This document shows positions 14,783 to 22,120 of a DNA stretch of 52,029 bases, piece by piece (position 1 is the first letter of the stretch; every line of letters begins with the position of its first letter). Source of the stretch: Isosphaera sp. (GTDB lineage: Bacteria; Planctomycetota; Planctomycetia; Gemmatales; Gemmataceae); assembly GCA_013822345.1 (NCBI GenBank), contig PNKH01000051.1, forward strand, positions 1-52,029, given 5' to 3'. Below the pieces are notes generated by a model. The model made no database searches. It saw only the letters and a list, made by a program, of their open reading frames with translations, and was not told the origin of the DNA. A program made the position numbers and the translations under genes.

Positions 14783-16782
14783 CCGCCCCGCCCCCCGACC
14801 GCGACCGTTTCCTGTGCTGGTACGCGGCCGGGGCCGACGGCCCGGTGGTGGCCGAGGTGCGGGCGCTGAAGGTCCCTCGCCGGTACGGCCGGCCGGTGAC
14901 CGAGGCCGGGTTCTTCGACCTCGCCGACCCGGCCCACCGGGGGGCCCTGTCCCGGGTCGTTGCCGGGTACAACGCCCGGCGGCCGGCGGACCAGCCCCGT
15001 GGCGTGTACATCACGGTCAACCCGGTGAACCCAGACCTGCTGGCCCGGGCGAGTGGCCGGGTGACGGCGGAGACGGTGTCGGCCTCCGACAAGGACGTGT
15101 GCCGGCGGCTCATCATGATGGTCGACGTGGACCCGGTGCGGCCGTCGGGCATCTCGGCGACGGACGCGGAGAAGGCGGCCGCCAAGGTGGTGTTCGGCGG
15201 GGTCCTGGACGACCTCCACGCGCGGGGCTGGGCCGAGCCGCTCGCCCAGGAGAGCGGGAACGGGTACCAGGCCTGGTACCGGGTCGGGCTGCCGGGCGAG
15301 GACGGGGGATTAGTGGAGCGTGCCCTGAAGGCCCTGGCGGCCCGGCACGACAACCCGGCCGCCAAGGTCGACACCTCCGTCTTCAACGCGTCCCGGATCG
15401 GGAAGCTGCCCGGGACGTGGGCCCGCAAGGGTGACGACGTGCCGGGCCGGCCGCACCGCATGGCGGCCCTCATCTCCGTCCCCGACGACGTCCGGGGCGG
15501 GGAGGTGGTGGCGACGCACCGGGTCCGGGTCGAGGAGTTGGCCGCCCCGCAAGTGCCGGAATCCGGCACTTGCGGCCGGCCGAAGGCCGGGAGTCCCCCG
15601 GCGCCGGCCGAACCCAGGTCCGCGGGCGAGTACCGGCACCGGCTGCTGGTCGGCCGGTGGCTCGACGCCCGCGGGGTGGCGTACCGGGTGAAGGACCGGC
15701 CGGACGCCAAGGGCCGGACCGTCTACGTCCTCGAAGACTGCCCGTTCGACCCGACCCACGGCGACCCGGACTCGTGCGTGATGCAGGCGCCCGACGGGCA
15801 GCTCTCCGCCATCTGCCTGCACGCGTCCTGCTCCGGCCGCGGGTGGAAGGCGTTCAAGGGGGCGATCGGGGCCCCTGAGCCGGACCACTACGACCCGCCG
15901 CTCGCCCCCCGGCCGCGGGTCGCATTCAAGGCCCCGACGAAACCCCAGGACGGGCCGAGGGCGGCGGCCGGCCCGGAGGACGCCACGGCCGGTCCGGACG
16001 CCCCTGACGCGGCGCCGGGGGTTCAGGACGGCCCGCCCACCGGTGCCGGGGTCATCCTCGACTACTTCCGCGAGCGCTACCGCCCGGACTTCCGCCGCGG
16101 GACCGCGGTCCACACCGCCGACGGGTTCGTCCCGATGGGGGAGGCGTGCGCGGTGGCGGACTCGGTCCTGATCGCCCGGTTGGAGAGGGCCGCCGACGCT
16201 CCGCAGTACCAGAACGGGGCCGTCAAGCGGGGCTCCCTGCCAGCGTTCTTCAAGACCTGGTCCCGGGTCGCGTGGGGCGACCTGTTGAACTCCCTCCCGG
16301 ACGAGGACGGGGCGGACCTGGGGGCCGGGTCGGCGGCCGCAGAGGCGTTCCGCCGGATGGTCCGGGACGCGATGCTCTCCGAGGTGGTCCTGGGGGACGT
16401 GATCGGGAAGGACGACGTGACCCGGACCGAGCGGCGGAGCCTCATCGACTGGTGCCTGAAGTTCGCCAAGCTCGGGCCTTGGAAGTCGATCAGGTCGAAG
16501 CGCTGCTGGTGTAAGGTGGTCCCGCTCGGTGGCGGGGAGATCGTGACGAAGGTGGCGGTCCGGGTCGAGTTGTTCGGTCAGCTCCGGTCCGACCGCACCC
16601 TCTCCGAGATGACCCAGAACACGTTCGCCGCCCGGGCCGAGAAGTACGGGGTCGGGGCCTCCACCCGCCAGGACCGGCCCGAGGGTCGGGCCGCCGTCGT
16701 GCTCTCCGACTCGTTCGTGGCAGAGCTGACCGAGGGGATCCCGCTCGATCCGGAGGACCTTGGCCGCAGCCCAGAGAGATAG
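14779..16782 (+). CDS. PrimPol/AEP-like DNA primase of element B
   Basis: This 667-residue protein has an N-terminal archaeo-eukaryotic-primase-like domain. IMMVDVDPVRPSG gives the metal-binding Asp-x-Asp, and a later 'SGNGYQAWYRVGLPG' and 'VDTSVFNASRIGKLPGTW' match the nucleotide-binding His/Arg region of primase-polymerases from mobile elements. A zinc-ribbon-like section (about 325-360) contains DCPFDPTHGDPDSC and CLHASCSGRGWKAF. The C-terminal part, from about residue 420, has no Walker motifs, so a helicase domain is absent. It probably primes replication of element B and borrows a host helicase. The linker between domains holds a perfect hairpin (15547-15575). Start by ATGA overlap. Confidence 0.75.
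   Translation: MTAPPPDRDRFLCWYAAGADGPVVAEVRALKVPRRYGRPVTEAGFFDLADPAHRGALSRVVAGYNARRPADQPRGVYITVNPVNPDLLARASGRVTAETVSASDKDVCRRLIMMVDVDPVRPSGISATDAEKAAAKVVFGGVLDDLHARGWAEPLAQESGNGYQAWYRVGLPGEDGGLVERALKALAARHDNPAAKVDTSVFNASRIGKLPGTWARKGDDVPGRPHRMAALISVPDDVRGGEVVATHRVRVEELAAPQVPESGTCGRPKAGSPPAPAEPRSAGEYRHRLLVGRWLDARGVAYRVKDRPDAKGRTVYVLEDCPFDPTHGDPDSCVMQAPDGQLSAICLHASCSGRGWKAFKGAIGAPEPDHYDPPLAPRPRVAFKAPTKPQDGPRAAAGPEDATAGPDAPDAAPGVQDGPPTGAGVILDYFRERYRPDFRRGTAVHTADGFVPMGEACAVADSVLIARLERAADAPQYQNGAVKRGSLPAFFKTWSRVAWGDLLNSLPDEDGADLGAGSAAAEAFRRMVRDAMLSEVVLGDVIGKDDVTRTERRSLIDWCLKFAKLGPWKSIRSKRCWCKVVPLGGGEIVTKVAVRVELFGQLRSDRTLSEMTQNTFAARAEKYGVGASTRQDRPEGRAAVVLSDSFVAELTEGIPLDPEDLGRSPER
15547..15575. repeat. 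perfect hairpin inside the primase coding sequence
   Basis: Arms 15547-15560 and 15562-15575 are exact 14 bp complements with a single-base loop, encoding residues 257-266 in the linker between primase domain and zinc section. A second short inverted repeat (CCGGCC..GGCCGG) follows at once. It looks like a short REP-type palindrome tolerated in a flexible linker. Confidence 0.75.
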
Positions 16783-16959
16783 ATGGATCAGGCGCGCACG
16801 ATACGCATCACGCATCGCGTGAGAGACCAAAAAGCCAAGAACGTACAGGTTGTTGTGACGGATACGGTTGCGGCCGGATTCGAGGTGTCGGAATTTGGTC
16901 GGGTATCGCCGACCTCTTGGCTTTTCCGAGGCCGGCCAAATTTCGGAGGTGGTTACCGC
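16783..16959 (+). promoter_or_regulatory. less GC-rich leader region before the packaging genes of element B
   Basis: This 177-base stretch between the primase stop and the next credible start is visibly less GC-rich than its surroundings. It contains a 10 bp inverted repeat, AAAAGCCAAG (16830-16839) against CTTGGCTTTT (16916-16925). An open frame runs through it from 16783, but codon composition changes sharply at the ATG at 16960, so I treat it as non-coding. It is a plausible site for a promoter or transcript switch between early and late genes. Confidence 0.4.
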
Positions 16960-17169
16960 ATGAACGACGTGGTGATCAACCCGGCCCTGGTGGACCACCG
17001 CGTCGAGCCGGCGGCGGCGTTCGCCCTGTGGTACAAGCCCGACCGCCCGCGGGCCGGGTGGGAGTTGGTGGCGACCGCTCCCACCTACTCCGCCTGCGTC
17101 GACCGGATCGGGTGCGGCGGCCGGCGGAACGGCAGTTGGCTGGCGTTGCCGGCCGGCCGCCGGCCCTGA
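16960..17169 (+). CDS. small element B protein upstream of terminase
   Basis: This 69-residue protein starts at ATG 16960, supported by GGAGG at 16945-16949. A longer frame from 16783 would add 59 residues but runs through atypical sequence. The protein contains AAAFALWYKPDRPRAGWELVA and CVDRIGCGGRRNGSWLALPAG, a small mixed alpha/beta pattern similar to short phage proteins that read 'W..V....S...C...I'. It lies 102 bases before the terminase gene, in the position of a small terminase, but it lacks an obvious helix-turn-helix, so that role is not claimed. Confidence 0.55.
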   Translation: MNDVVINPALVDHRVEPAAAFALWYKPDRPRAGWELVATAPTYSACVDRIGCGGRRNGSWLALPAGRRP

Positions 17170-17271
17170 CCCCGGACGCCGTGACGGTCGTCCGAGCGGG
17201 TCCTTCCCGCCGACCGGCGTCTGAATGACCCACCGGGGAATAGCCAGCCACGAACACAAAGTTGGGACCAC

Positions 17272-19530
17272 ATGGCCCGCGCGAAGCCGACCCCGAAGCC
17301 GAAGGCCGAGCAGAAGCCGCCCGGCAAGCCCGCGAAGAAGGGGGTCGGGAAGCCGGTGTTGAAGTCCCCGAAGAAGATCGCCATCAAGGAGGCCCCGAAG
17401 TCAACCCGGGCCTCGACCACCGCGGCGACCAGGCTGAAGGAGGGCGAGGGACACCGCCGGCGGGAGGCGGAGCGGAGCCGGATGAGTTCGGCGGCCCGGC
17501 GGGAGTGCGGCCCGCTCCCGGCGGTCGCCGACCCCGAGCGGAAGGCCCGCGGCCGGGACTCGCTGCTGGCGTTCTGCCGGGACTACTTCCCGCGCCGGTT
17601 CCGGCTCCCGTTCGCCGAGCCGCACCTGGTCGCGGTCGACCGGATCGAGCGCTGCACGGACCGGGGCGGGCTGTTCGCGTGCGCCCTCCCGCGCGGCATG
17701 GGGAAGACCACGATCGCCGAGTGCGCCGCGTTGCGGGCGGTGCTGTGCGGGCTCCGCAAGTTCGTCGTGGTCGTGTCCGCGACGGCCGCCCTGGCCCGCC
17801 GGCGGCTCAAGCAACTGGTCCGCGAGCTGGAGGCGAACGACGTGTTGCTCGCCGACTTCCCGGAGGCGTGCTGGCCGCTGCGGGCGCTCGAGCGGATCCA
17901 CAACCGGGCGAGGGGGCAGACGCTCGGCGGGGTGCCGACCCGGATCGAGCTGACGGCCGACGGGGTGATCCTGCCGACCGTCGCCGGGGCCGCGTCCAGC
18001 GGGGCCGTCGTCCAGGTGTTCGGGATGGAGGGCGCCCTTCGCGGGCTGAACGTCCTCGGCCCGGACGGGGACCCGCTCCGCCCGGACTTCGTGATCCTCG
18101 ACGACGTGCAGACCCGGGACAGCGCGAAGTCGGTGGTGCAGACCGCGGACCGGGAGGCGGTGGTGACCGGGGAGGTGCTCGGGCTGGCCGGGCCGGGGGT
18201 CGAGTTGGCCGCCGTGATGTTGTGCACGACGATCTTCCCGGGCGACCTGAGCGACCGGTTCCTCGACCCGGCCCGGCGGCCGGAGTGGCAGGGGGTGAGG
18301 ACCCGGATGCTCGAGTCCTTCCCCGACCGGATGGACCTGTGGGACGAGTACGCGGAGGTGCGGCGGGAGTCGTTCCGGTCCGGGGACGGGGGGCGGCGGG
18401 CGGACGAGTTCCTGGCCGCCCGCCACGAGGACATGCACCGCGGGGCGCGGGTCACCTGGCCGGAGCGGAAGCGGCCCGGGGAGGTGTCCGCGCTGCAGTC
18501 CGCGATGAACCTGTACTACAGCGACCCGCGGGGTTTCCGGGCCGAGTACCAGAACGACCCGGAACCGGCCGGCGGGCCGGCGTGGGCGAAGGAGTTCGAC
18601 CCGGCCGCGGTCGCCGCCCGGACCAACGGGGTGCCCCGTGGGGCCGTCCCGCGGGAGGCGGTCCGGCTCACCTGCTTCATCGACGTCGGGTCGGGGTTGT
18701 TGTGGTACGCGGTGGTGGCGACGGACGGGGCGTTCGGCGGGGCGGTGGTCGACGCCGGGGCGTGGCCGCGGCAGGCCCGGGCGGTGTTCGCCGCGGCCGA
18801 CGCCCGGCCGACCCTGGCGCAGCAGTACCCGGGCCGGGCGAGCGAATCCGCCTGGGTGTACGCCGGGCTGATGGACCTCGCCGACCAGGTGCTCGGGCGG
18901 GAGTACCCGCGGGACGGGGGCGGGGCCGGGCTGCGGGTGGAGCGGTGCCTGGTGGACTCCGGGTGGCAGCGGGACGCGGTGTACCAGTTCGCCCGGGCGA
19001 CCCCGCACGCCGGGGTCATCTACCCGTCGAAGGGGGTCGGGCGGACGGTCCTGACCCGCGGGGTGTCGGAGTGGAGGCCGCGGGACGGGGAGCGGTCCGG
19101 CTGGCACTGGCGGCTGACCGCCGGGGAGGGCGGCCGGGGGCGGGTGGTGCAGTACGACCCGGACGCGTGGAAGAGTTTCCTGCACGAGCGGCTGACCACC
19201 CCGCCGGCCGGCCGCGGGGCGCTGACCCTGTACGGCCGGGACGCGGCCGCCCACGACCTGCTGGCCCACCACCTGGCGGCCGAGGCGGCGGAGCCGGTGA
19301 CGGTCCGCGGGATCACCTTCGACAAGTGGCAGGTCCGCCCGCACCGCCCGGACAACCACCTGCTGGACTGCGTCGCGGGTGCGCTGGTCGCGGCGGGCGT
19401 GCAGGGGGCCGAGTGGTCCGCGTCCGGCGACCCGGCCCCGCCGCCGGTGCCGCGGAAGAAGGTCAAACTCAGCGACCTGTACTACCAGAAGCACGGGGGG
19501 CGACCCGGTGAGCGAACCCGTCCCCGTTAG
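17272..19530 (+). CDS. phage terminase large subunit, GpA-like
   Basis: This 752-residue packaging motor is complete. A lysine/proline-rich N-terminal tail (about 1-45) is followed by the ATPase domain, with Walker A LPRGMGKTT (Lys145) and Walker B FVILDDVQT (Asp277-Asp278). The motif CTTIFPGDL probably provides the coupling motif. The C-terminal RNase H-like nuclease has acidic strands FIDVGSGLLWYAVVA (about residue 469), RCLVDSGW and a final NHLLDC. GpA-type terminases translocate DNA into a procapsid through a portal ring. Element B encodes this enzyme but no recognisable portal or capsid, which suggests it fills particles built from another source. ATG 17272. Confidence 0.88.
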   Translation: MARAKPTPKPKAEQKPPGKPAKKGVGKPVLKSPKKIAIKEAPKSTRASTTAATRLKEGEGHRRREAERSRMSSAARRECGPLPAVADPERKARGRDSLLAFCRDYFPRRFRLPFAEPHLVAVDRIERCTDRGGLFACALPRGMGKTTIAECAALRAVLCGLRKFVVVVSATAALARRRLKQLVRELEANDVLLADFPEACWPLRALERIHNRARGQTLGGVPTRIELTADGVILPTVAGAASSGAVVQVFGMEGALRGLNVLGPDGDPLRPDFVILDDVQTRDSAKSVVQTADREAVVTGEVLGLAGPGVELAAVMLCTTIFPGDLSDRFLDPARRPEWQGVRTRMLESFPDRMDLWDEYAEVRRESFRSGDGGRRADEFLAARHEDMHRGARVTWPERKRPGEVSALQSAMNLYYSDPRGFRAEYQNDPEPAGGPAWAKEFDPAAVAARTNGVPRGAVPREAVRLTCFIDVGSGLLWYAVVATDGAFGGAVVDAGAWPRQARAVFAAADARPTLAQQYPGRASESAWVYAGLMDLADQVLGREYPRDGGGAGLRVERCLVDSGWQRDAVYQFARATPHAGVIYPSKGVGRTVLTRGVSEWRPRDGERSGWHWRLTAGEGGRGRVVQYDPDAWKSFLHERLTTPPAGRGALTLYGRDAAAHDLLAHHLAAEAAEPVTVRGITFDKWQVRPHRPDNHLLDCVAGALVAAGVQGAEWSASGDPAPPPVPRKKVKLSDLYYQKHGGRPGERTRPR

Positions 19531-19696
19531 CGGCATCACCTGTCCGAACTGCTCCGGCGGCCGGCTGCTGATCTTCAAGACCAAGCACGCCGGCCGGCTG
19601 ACGATCCGGCACCGTAAGTGTCCGGGGTGCCCGTACCGGGTCGAGACCCGGGAGACGGTCCGGGCCGTCCTCCCGCCCCCGAAAAAAAGCGGGTAG
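19508..19696 (+). CDS. Com-like small zinc-finger protein
   Basis: This 62-residue protein starts at GTG 19508, overlapping the end of the terminase gene by 23 bases in another frame. It has two CxxC pairs, CPNC and CPGC, separated by a short beta hairpin (LLIFKTKHAGRLTIRHRK). That is the architecture of Mu Com-type translational regulators and of phage zinc ribbons. It is likely a nucleic-acid-binding protein expressed with the terminase. Its target is unknown. Confidence 0.65.
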   Translation: MSEPVPVSGITCPNCSGGRLLIFKTKHAGRLTIRHRKCPGCPYRVETRETVRAVLPPPKKSG

Positions 19697-19728
19697 TAAT
19701 AGCCGGTCACATCCGCCTCCCCCATCGC

Positions 19729-19772
19729 CGCTCCGGGGCAAGTTGTAGGTTTCTGTGCCCCCCCCCGGAGCG
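19729..19772. promoter_or_regulatory. hairpin directly before the coiled-coil gene
   Basis: Arms CGCTCCGGGG (19729-19738) and CCCCGGAGCG (19763-19772) form a perfect 10 bp stem, extendable by GCA/TGC. The second arm contains the GGAG that would serve as ribosome binding site for the ATG at 19778. Folding would hide that site, so translation may be regulated, for instance by the Com-like protein encoded just upstream. The mechanism is inference. Confidence 0.5.
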
Positions 19773-19777
19773 ACATC

Positions 19778-20578
19778 ATGCCGACCGCCCTCGACGCCGT
19801 CCTGGATGACGTGAACTCGCTGAAGGCCGACGCGGAGGACGGGTACCGGGCCGTCGTCCGCCGGCTCGCCGCGGACGAGCACCTGGACTCCGAACTGGTT
19901 CTCGGGGCGTGCGAGGCCGCCGGCCGGAGCATGGACGACCTCCGGGACGACGTGAACCGACTCGCCGCCCGCATCCGGGCGGCCGACCTGCTGGCCGCGC
20001 TGCCCGAGCGGACCGAGGCGACCCGCCTGGCGGACGCCCGCCACGCGGCCGCGGTCGCCGAGGCCGATCAGCGGCTTCGGGACGCCCTCGCCGAGCTCGA
20101 CCGGCAACGGGCCGCGGCCGTCGCCGCCCGGCAGGCCGACCCGACCGTGGCGGCGGCGGGGCGGGCCAAAGAACTCGCCTGGGGCGAGTTCGTGGACAGC
20201 CGGGACGCCCGGGACGAACTGACCCGCACTGCGCCGCCGCACCTGCTGGAGCGGCTAAACGCCTTGCGGGCCGAACGGGTCACCGCGGCCGAGAAGCTGC
20301 GCACGCAGGAGGCCGAGGTCCGGAAGTTTGCGGACCTGATCGACCGGACCGTGATCCCGGCCCGCCGCGACGATGCCAAGAGCCCATACGGGTCCGAGCT
20401 GGACCGCGAGCGGGGGCGGCGGGACGAGGCGGCGGCCCGGGCGAAGGCGGAGAGGCAACTGGAGGTGGCGGAGTTCAACCGCGGCTACCACGCGAACCTC
20501 GCCCGCACCACCCGGGGGCGGATCGCCGAGATCGACGCCGAGGTGTTCGCCATCGAAGTCGACATCCTCGTCCCCTGA
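19778..20578 (+). CDS. coiled-coil protein of element B, possible scaffold
   Basis: This 266-residue protein from ATG 19778 is almost entirely helical and charged. Long heptad-like segments are ATRLADARHAAAVAEADQRL, LERLNALRAERVTAAEKL and DERARAKAERQLEVAEF-type stretches. It has no membrane segment and no cysteine motif. In phage late operons a helical protein of this size before the protease can be a scaffold or a structural internal protein. It sits between the terminase/Com pair and a prohead-protease-like gene, which fits but does not prove that role. A hairpin covers its ribosome binding site. Confidence 0.6.
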   Translation: MPTALDAVLDDVNSLKADAEDGYRAVVRRLAADEHLDSELVLGACEAAGRSMDDLRDDVNRLAARIRAADLLAALPERTEATRLADARHAAAVAEADQRLRDALAELDRQRAAAVAARQADPTVAAAGRAKELAWGEFVDSRDARDELTRTAPPHLLERLNALRAERVTAAEKLRTQEAEVRKFADLIDRTVIPARRDDAKSPYGSELDRERGRRDEAAARAKAERQLEVAEFNRGYHANLARTTRGRIAEIDAEVFAIEVDILVP

Positions 20579-20591
20579 CCGGAGGCGGCGG

Positions 20592-21134
20592 ATGGCGGGC
20601 AGGATGGGGCCGGCCGACCCGGGCACCCCGCCGGACGGGTTCAGCGGGGCGCCCGCCCCGGGGCCGCCGCTGGTGCTCGGGCTGGCCGCCCCGTTCGGCC
20701 GGTGGTCCGGGGTGCACACGGTGTTCCACCCGGCCGTCGGCCCGCGCGGGGTCGGCGGGCGGAGCCTGGTCCGCCGGGGGGCGTTCGCCGACACCCTGGC
20801 CCACGTGGCGGCCGGGCGGCTGTTCGTCCAGTTGCTGCTGGACCACGACCCGGGGTCCGAGTTGGCGTCCACCGCCGACGGGTCGCTCCGGCTGCACCCC
20901 AGGCAGGACGGGTTGTACTTCGCCGTCTGCGGCCCCCGGGCCGTCGGGCTCGGCGGGTACCGGTCCGCGCGGCCGCAGGTCAGCACCGGGACCGTCCCGG
21001 CCGAGGCCGACCTGGACGCGTCCGACTGCGGCACCCTGGCCCTGGTCGTCGAGCGACGGGCGTACCTGACCGACGTGTCCCTGGTCCGCTCCGGGGCGTT
21101 CCGGGGCACCTGGTGGCAGGAGGTGCCGAGTTGA
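20592..21134 (+). CDS. second prohead-protease-like protein (element B's own)
   Basis: This is a 180-residue protein from ATG 20592, with GGAGGCGG at 20581-20588. The order of motifs follows S78-family prohead proteases. GLAAPFGRWSGVH comes first, then RRGAFADTLAHVAAGRLFVQ, then LLLDHDPGSELASTADGSLR with the likely catalytic His. LHPRQDGLYFAVC follows, and it closes with RAYLTDVSLVRSGAF. The catalytic Ser is less clear (candidate in PQVSTGT), and the protein is shorter than usual, so activity is uncertain. If active it would supply a maturation protease while element B disrupts the one in the capsid operon. Confidence 0.55.
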   Translation: MAGRMGPADPGTPPDGFSGAPAPGPPLVLGLAAPFGRWSGVHTVFHPAVGPRGVGGRSLVRRGAFADTLAHVAAGRLFVQLLLDHDPGSELASTADGSLRLHPRQDGLYFAVCGPRAVGLGGYRSARPQVSTGTVPAEADLDASDCGTLALVVERRAYLTDVSLVRSGAFRGTWWQEVPS

Positions 21135-21328
21135 CCCCGACCCCGTTCCCGACCCCGTTCGCCCCGCCCCCGGCGACCGCCGCGGACGTGCTGCTGATCG
21201 CCGCCCTGGCCGGCGGACACGTCGAGCCGGACCCGGAGACCGGGCGACTGCGGCTCACCCCGAGCGGACGGCGGCTGGCCGGCGCGCTGTTCCCGCCCCC
21301 GGTCCCGGCCCCGGGGGTCGGGGCATGA
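21131..21328 (+). CDS. small element B protein, unknown function
   Basis: This is a 65-residue frame from TTG 21131, overlapping the previous stop (TTGA) and ending with a TGA that overlaps the ATG of the next gene at 21325. After a proline-rich start it contains TAADVLLIAALAGGHVEPDP and TGRLRLTPSGRRLAGALF, a helix plus hairpin resembling a small wHTH. The tight overlap on both sides argues that it is a real gene. No function can be assigned. Confidence 0.5.
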   Translation: MTPTPFPTPFAPPPATAADVLLIAALAGGHVEPDPETGRLRLTPSGRRLAGALFPPPVPAPGVGA

Positions 21329-21720
21329 CCGTCGCCGTCCCGCAGGTGGTGGACGACGCGGGCCACCGGTGGCGGCCGGAGGTCACCGGCGCCGTGCTCC
21401 GGGTCGCCCGGGAGGACTACCGGCTCGACCTCGCCCGGGTCGCCGACCGCGGGCTGGAGGCGGCCGGCTCCCGGCTGCTCGCCGACCGGTTCGCGCTCGG
21501 GGTGCTGTTGTTCACGAGCGTCGAGCGGCAGGCCGCCGACCAGGGGATCGGCGGGGCCGCGTTCGCCCGGCTGATGCGCGGGGCGGACGGCTCCTGGGAC
21601 GTGTTCGAGGCGCTGACGTACTCGTTTCTGGTGGCGCTGGCGGTGCGGTTCCCCGACAGCCGGCTCGGCCGGGAACTGCGGGACCACCCCGACGCCCTGG
21701 CGGCGCTGCTGGAGGAGTGA
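21325..21720 (+). CDS. putative tail assembly chaperone (first of a related pair)
   Basis: This is a 131-residue protein from ATG 21325 with an ATGA overlap to the previous gene. It follows the pattern 'D.AG..W.P.V....L..AR.......L', then a helix RLLADRFALGVLLFTSVE, then AAFARLMRGADGSWDVFEAL. The next gene has the same layout at low identity, so the two look like diverged paralogues. Paired small helical proteins just before a tape measure gene are usually tail assembly chaperones (gpG/gpGT-like). The assignment rests on position and pairing. Confidence 0.5.
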   Translation: MTVAVPQVVDDAGHRWRPEVTGAVLRVAREDYRLDLARVADRGLEAAGSRLLADRFALGVLLFTSVERQAADQGIGGAAFARLMRGADGSWDVFEALTYSFLVALAVRFPDSRLGRELRDHPDALAALLEE

Positions 21721-21724
21721 CCCG

Positions 21725-22117
21725 GTGACCCGGTTCGCCGACGCCGCGGGGGACGAGTGGGGCATCCTCTTCACCCTGGACACGGCCCGCCGGCTGCGCG
21801 ACGACGCCGGGTTCGACCCGGACCAACTTGACGCCTCCCCCGGGCCGGCGGCGGACGCCCTGACCGCCGACCCGGCCGTGGTCGCCCGGGTCCTGTGGGT
21901 GCTGTGCGAGGACGAGGCGGCCGCCCGCGGGGTCGGCCCCGCCGACTTCGCCCGCCGGCTCGCGGGCCCGGCCCTCGACCGGGCGGTCGACGCGTTCCTG
22001 GAGGAGCTCGTGTTGTTCGGCCACCGGGCTCCGGCCGGCCGGGCGCTCGCGGCCCGGCTGCGGGGGGCGCTGGCCGGGGCGGGTTCGGGGGCCGAGTCGA
22101 CTCCGGCCGGGGGGTAG
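21725..22117 (+). CDS. putative tail assembly chaperone (second of the pair)
   Basis: This is a 130-residue protein from GTG 21725, 4 bases after the previous stop and offset by one frame. The layout DAAGDEWGILFTLDTARRLR, then VARVLWVLCEDEAAARGVGP, then DRAVDAFLEELVLFGHR mirrors its neighbour. It ends 3 bases before the tape measure gene. In many phages the second chaperone is made by programmed frameshift; here each gene has its own start, and no slippery heptamer is evident at the junction. Confidence 0.5.
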   Translation: MTRFADAAGDEWGILFTLDTARRLRDDAGFDPDQLDASPGPAADALTADPAVVARVLWVLCEDEAAARGVGPADFARRLAGPALDRAVDAFLEELVLFGHRAPAGRALAARLRGALAGAGSGAESTPAGG

Positions 22118-22120
22118 TGC

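Noticed and set aside
16783-16959. N-terminal extension of the 16960 gene
   Set aside because: The stretch is less GC-rich, contains an inverted repeat and lacks a ribosome binding site at 16783, while GGAGG precedes ATG 16960.
17401-19974. 857-residue open frame on the minus strand opposite the terminase
   Set aside because: Its translation is a low-complexity Arg/Pro/Gly/Asp mix without motifs, as expected for a shadow frame in very GC-rich DNA; the plus-strand terminase has all motifs.
21710-21730. Programmed frameshift joining the two chaperone-like genes
   Set aside because: There is a clear stop and a separate GTG start, and no slippery heptamer at the junction.
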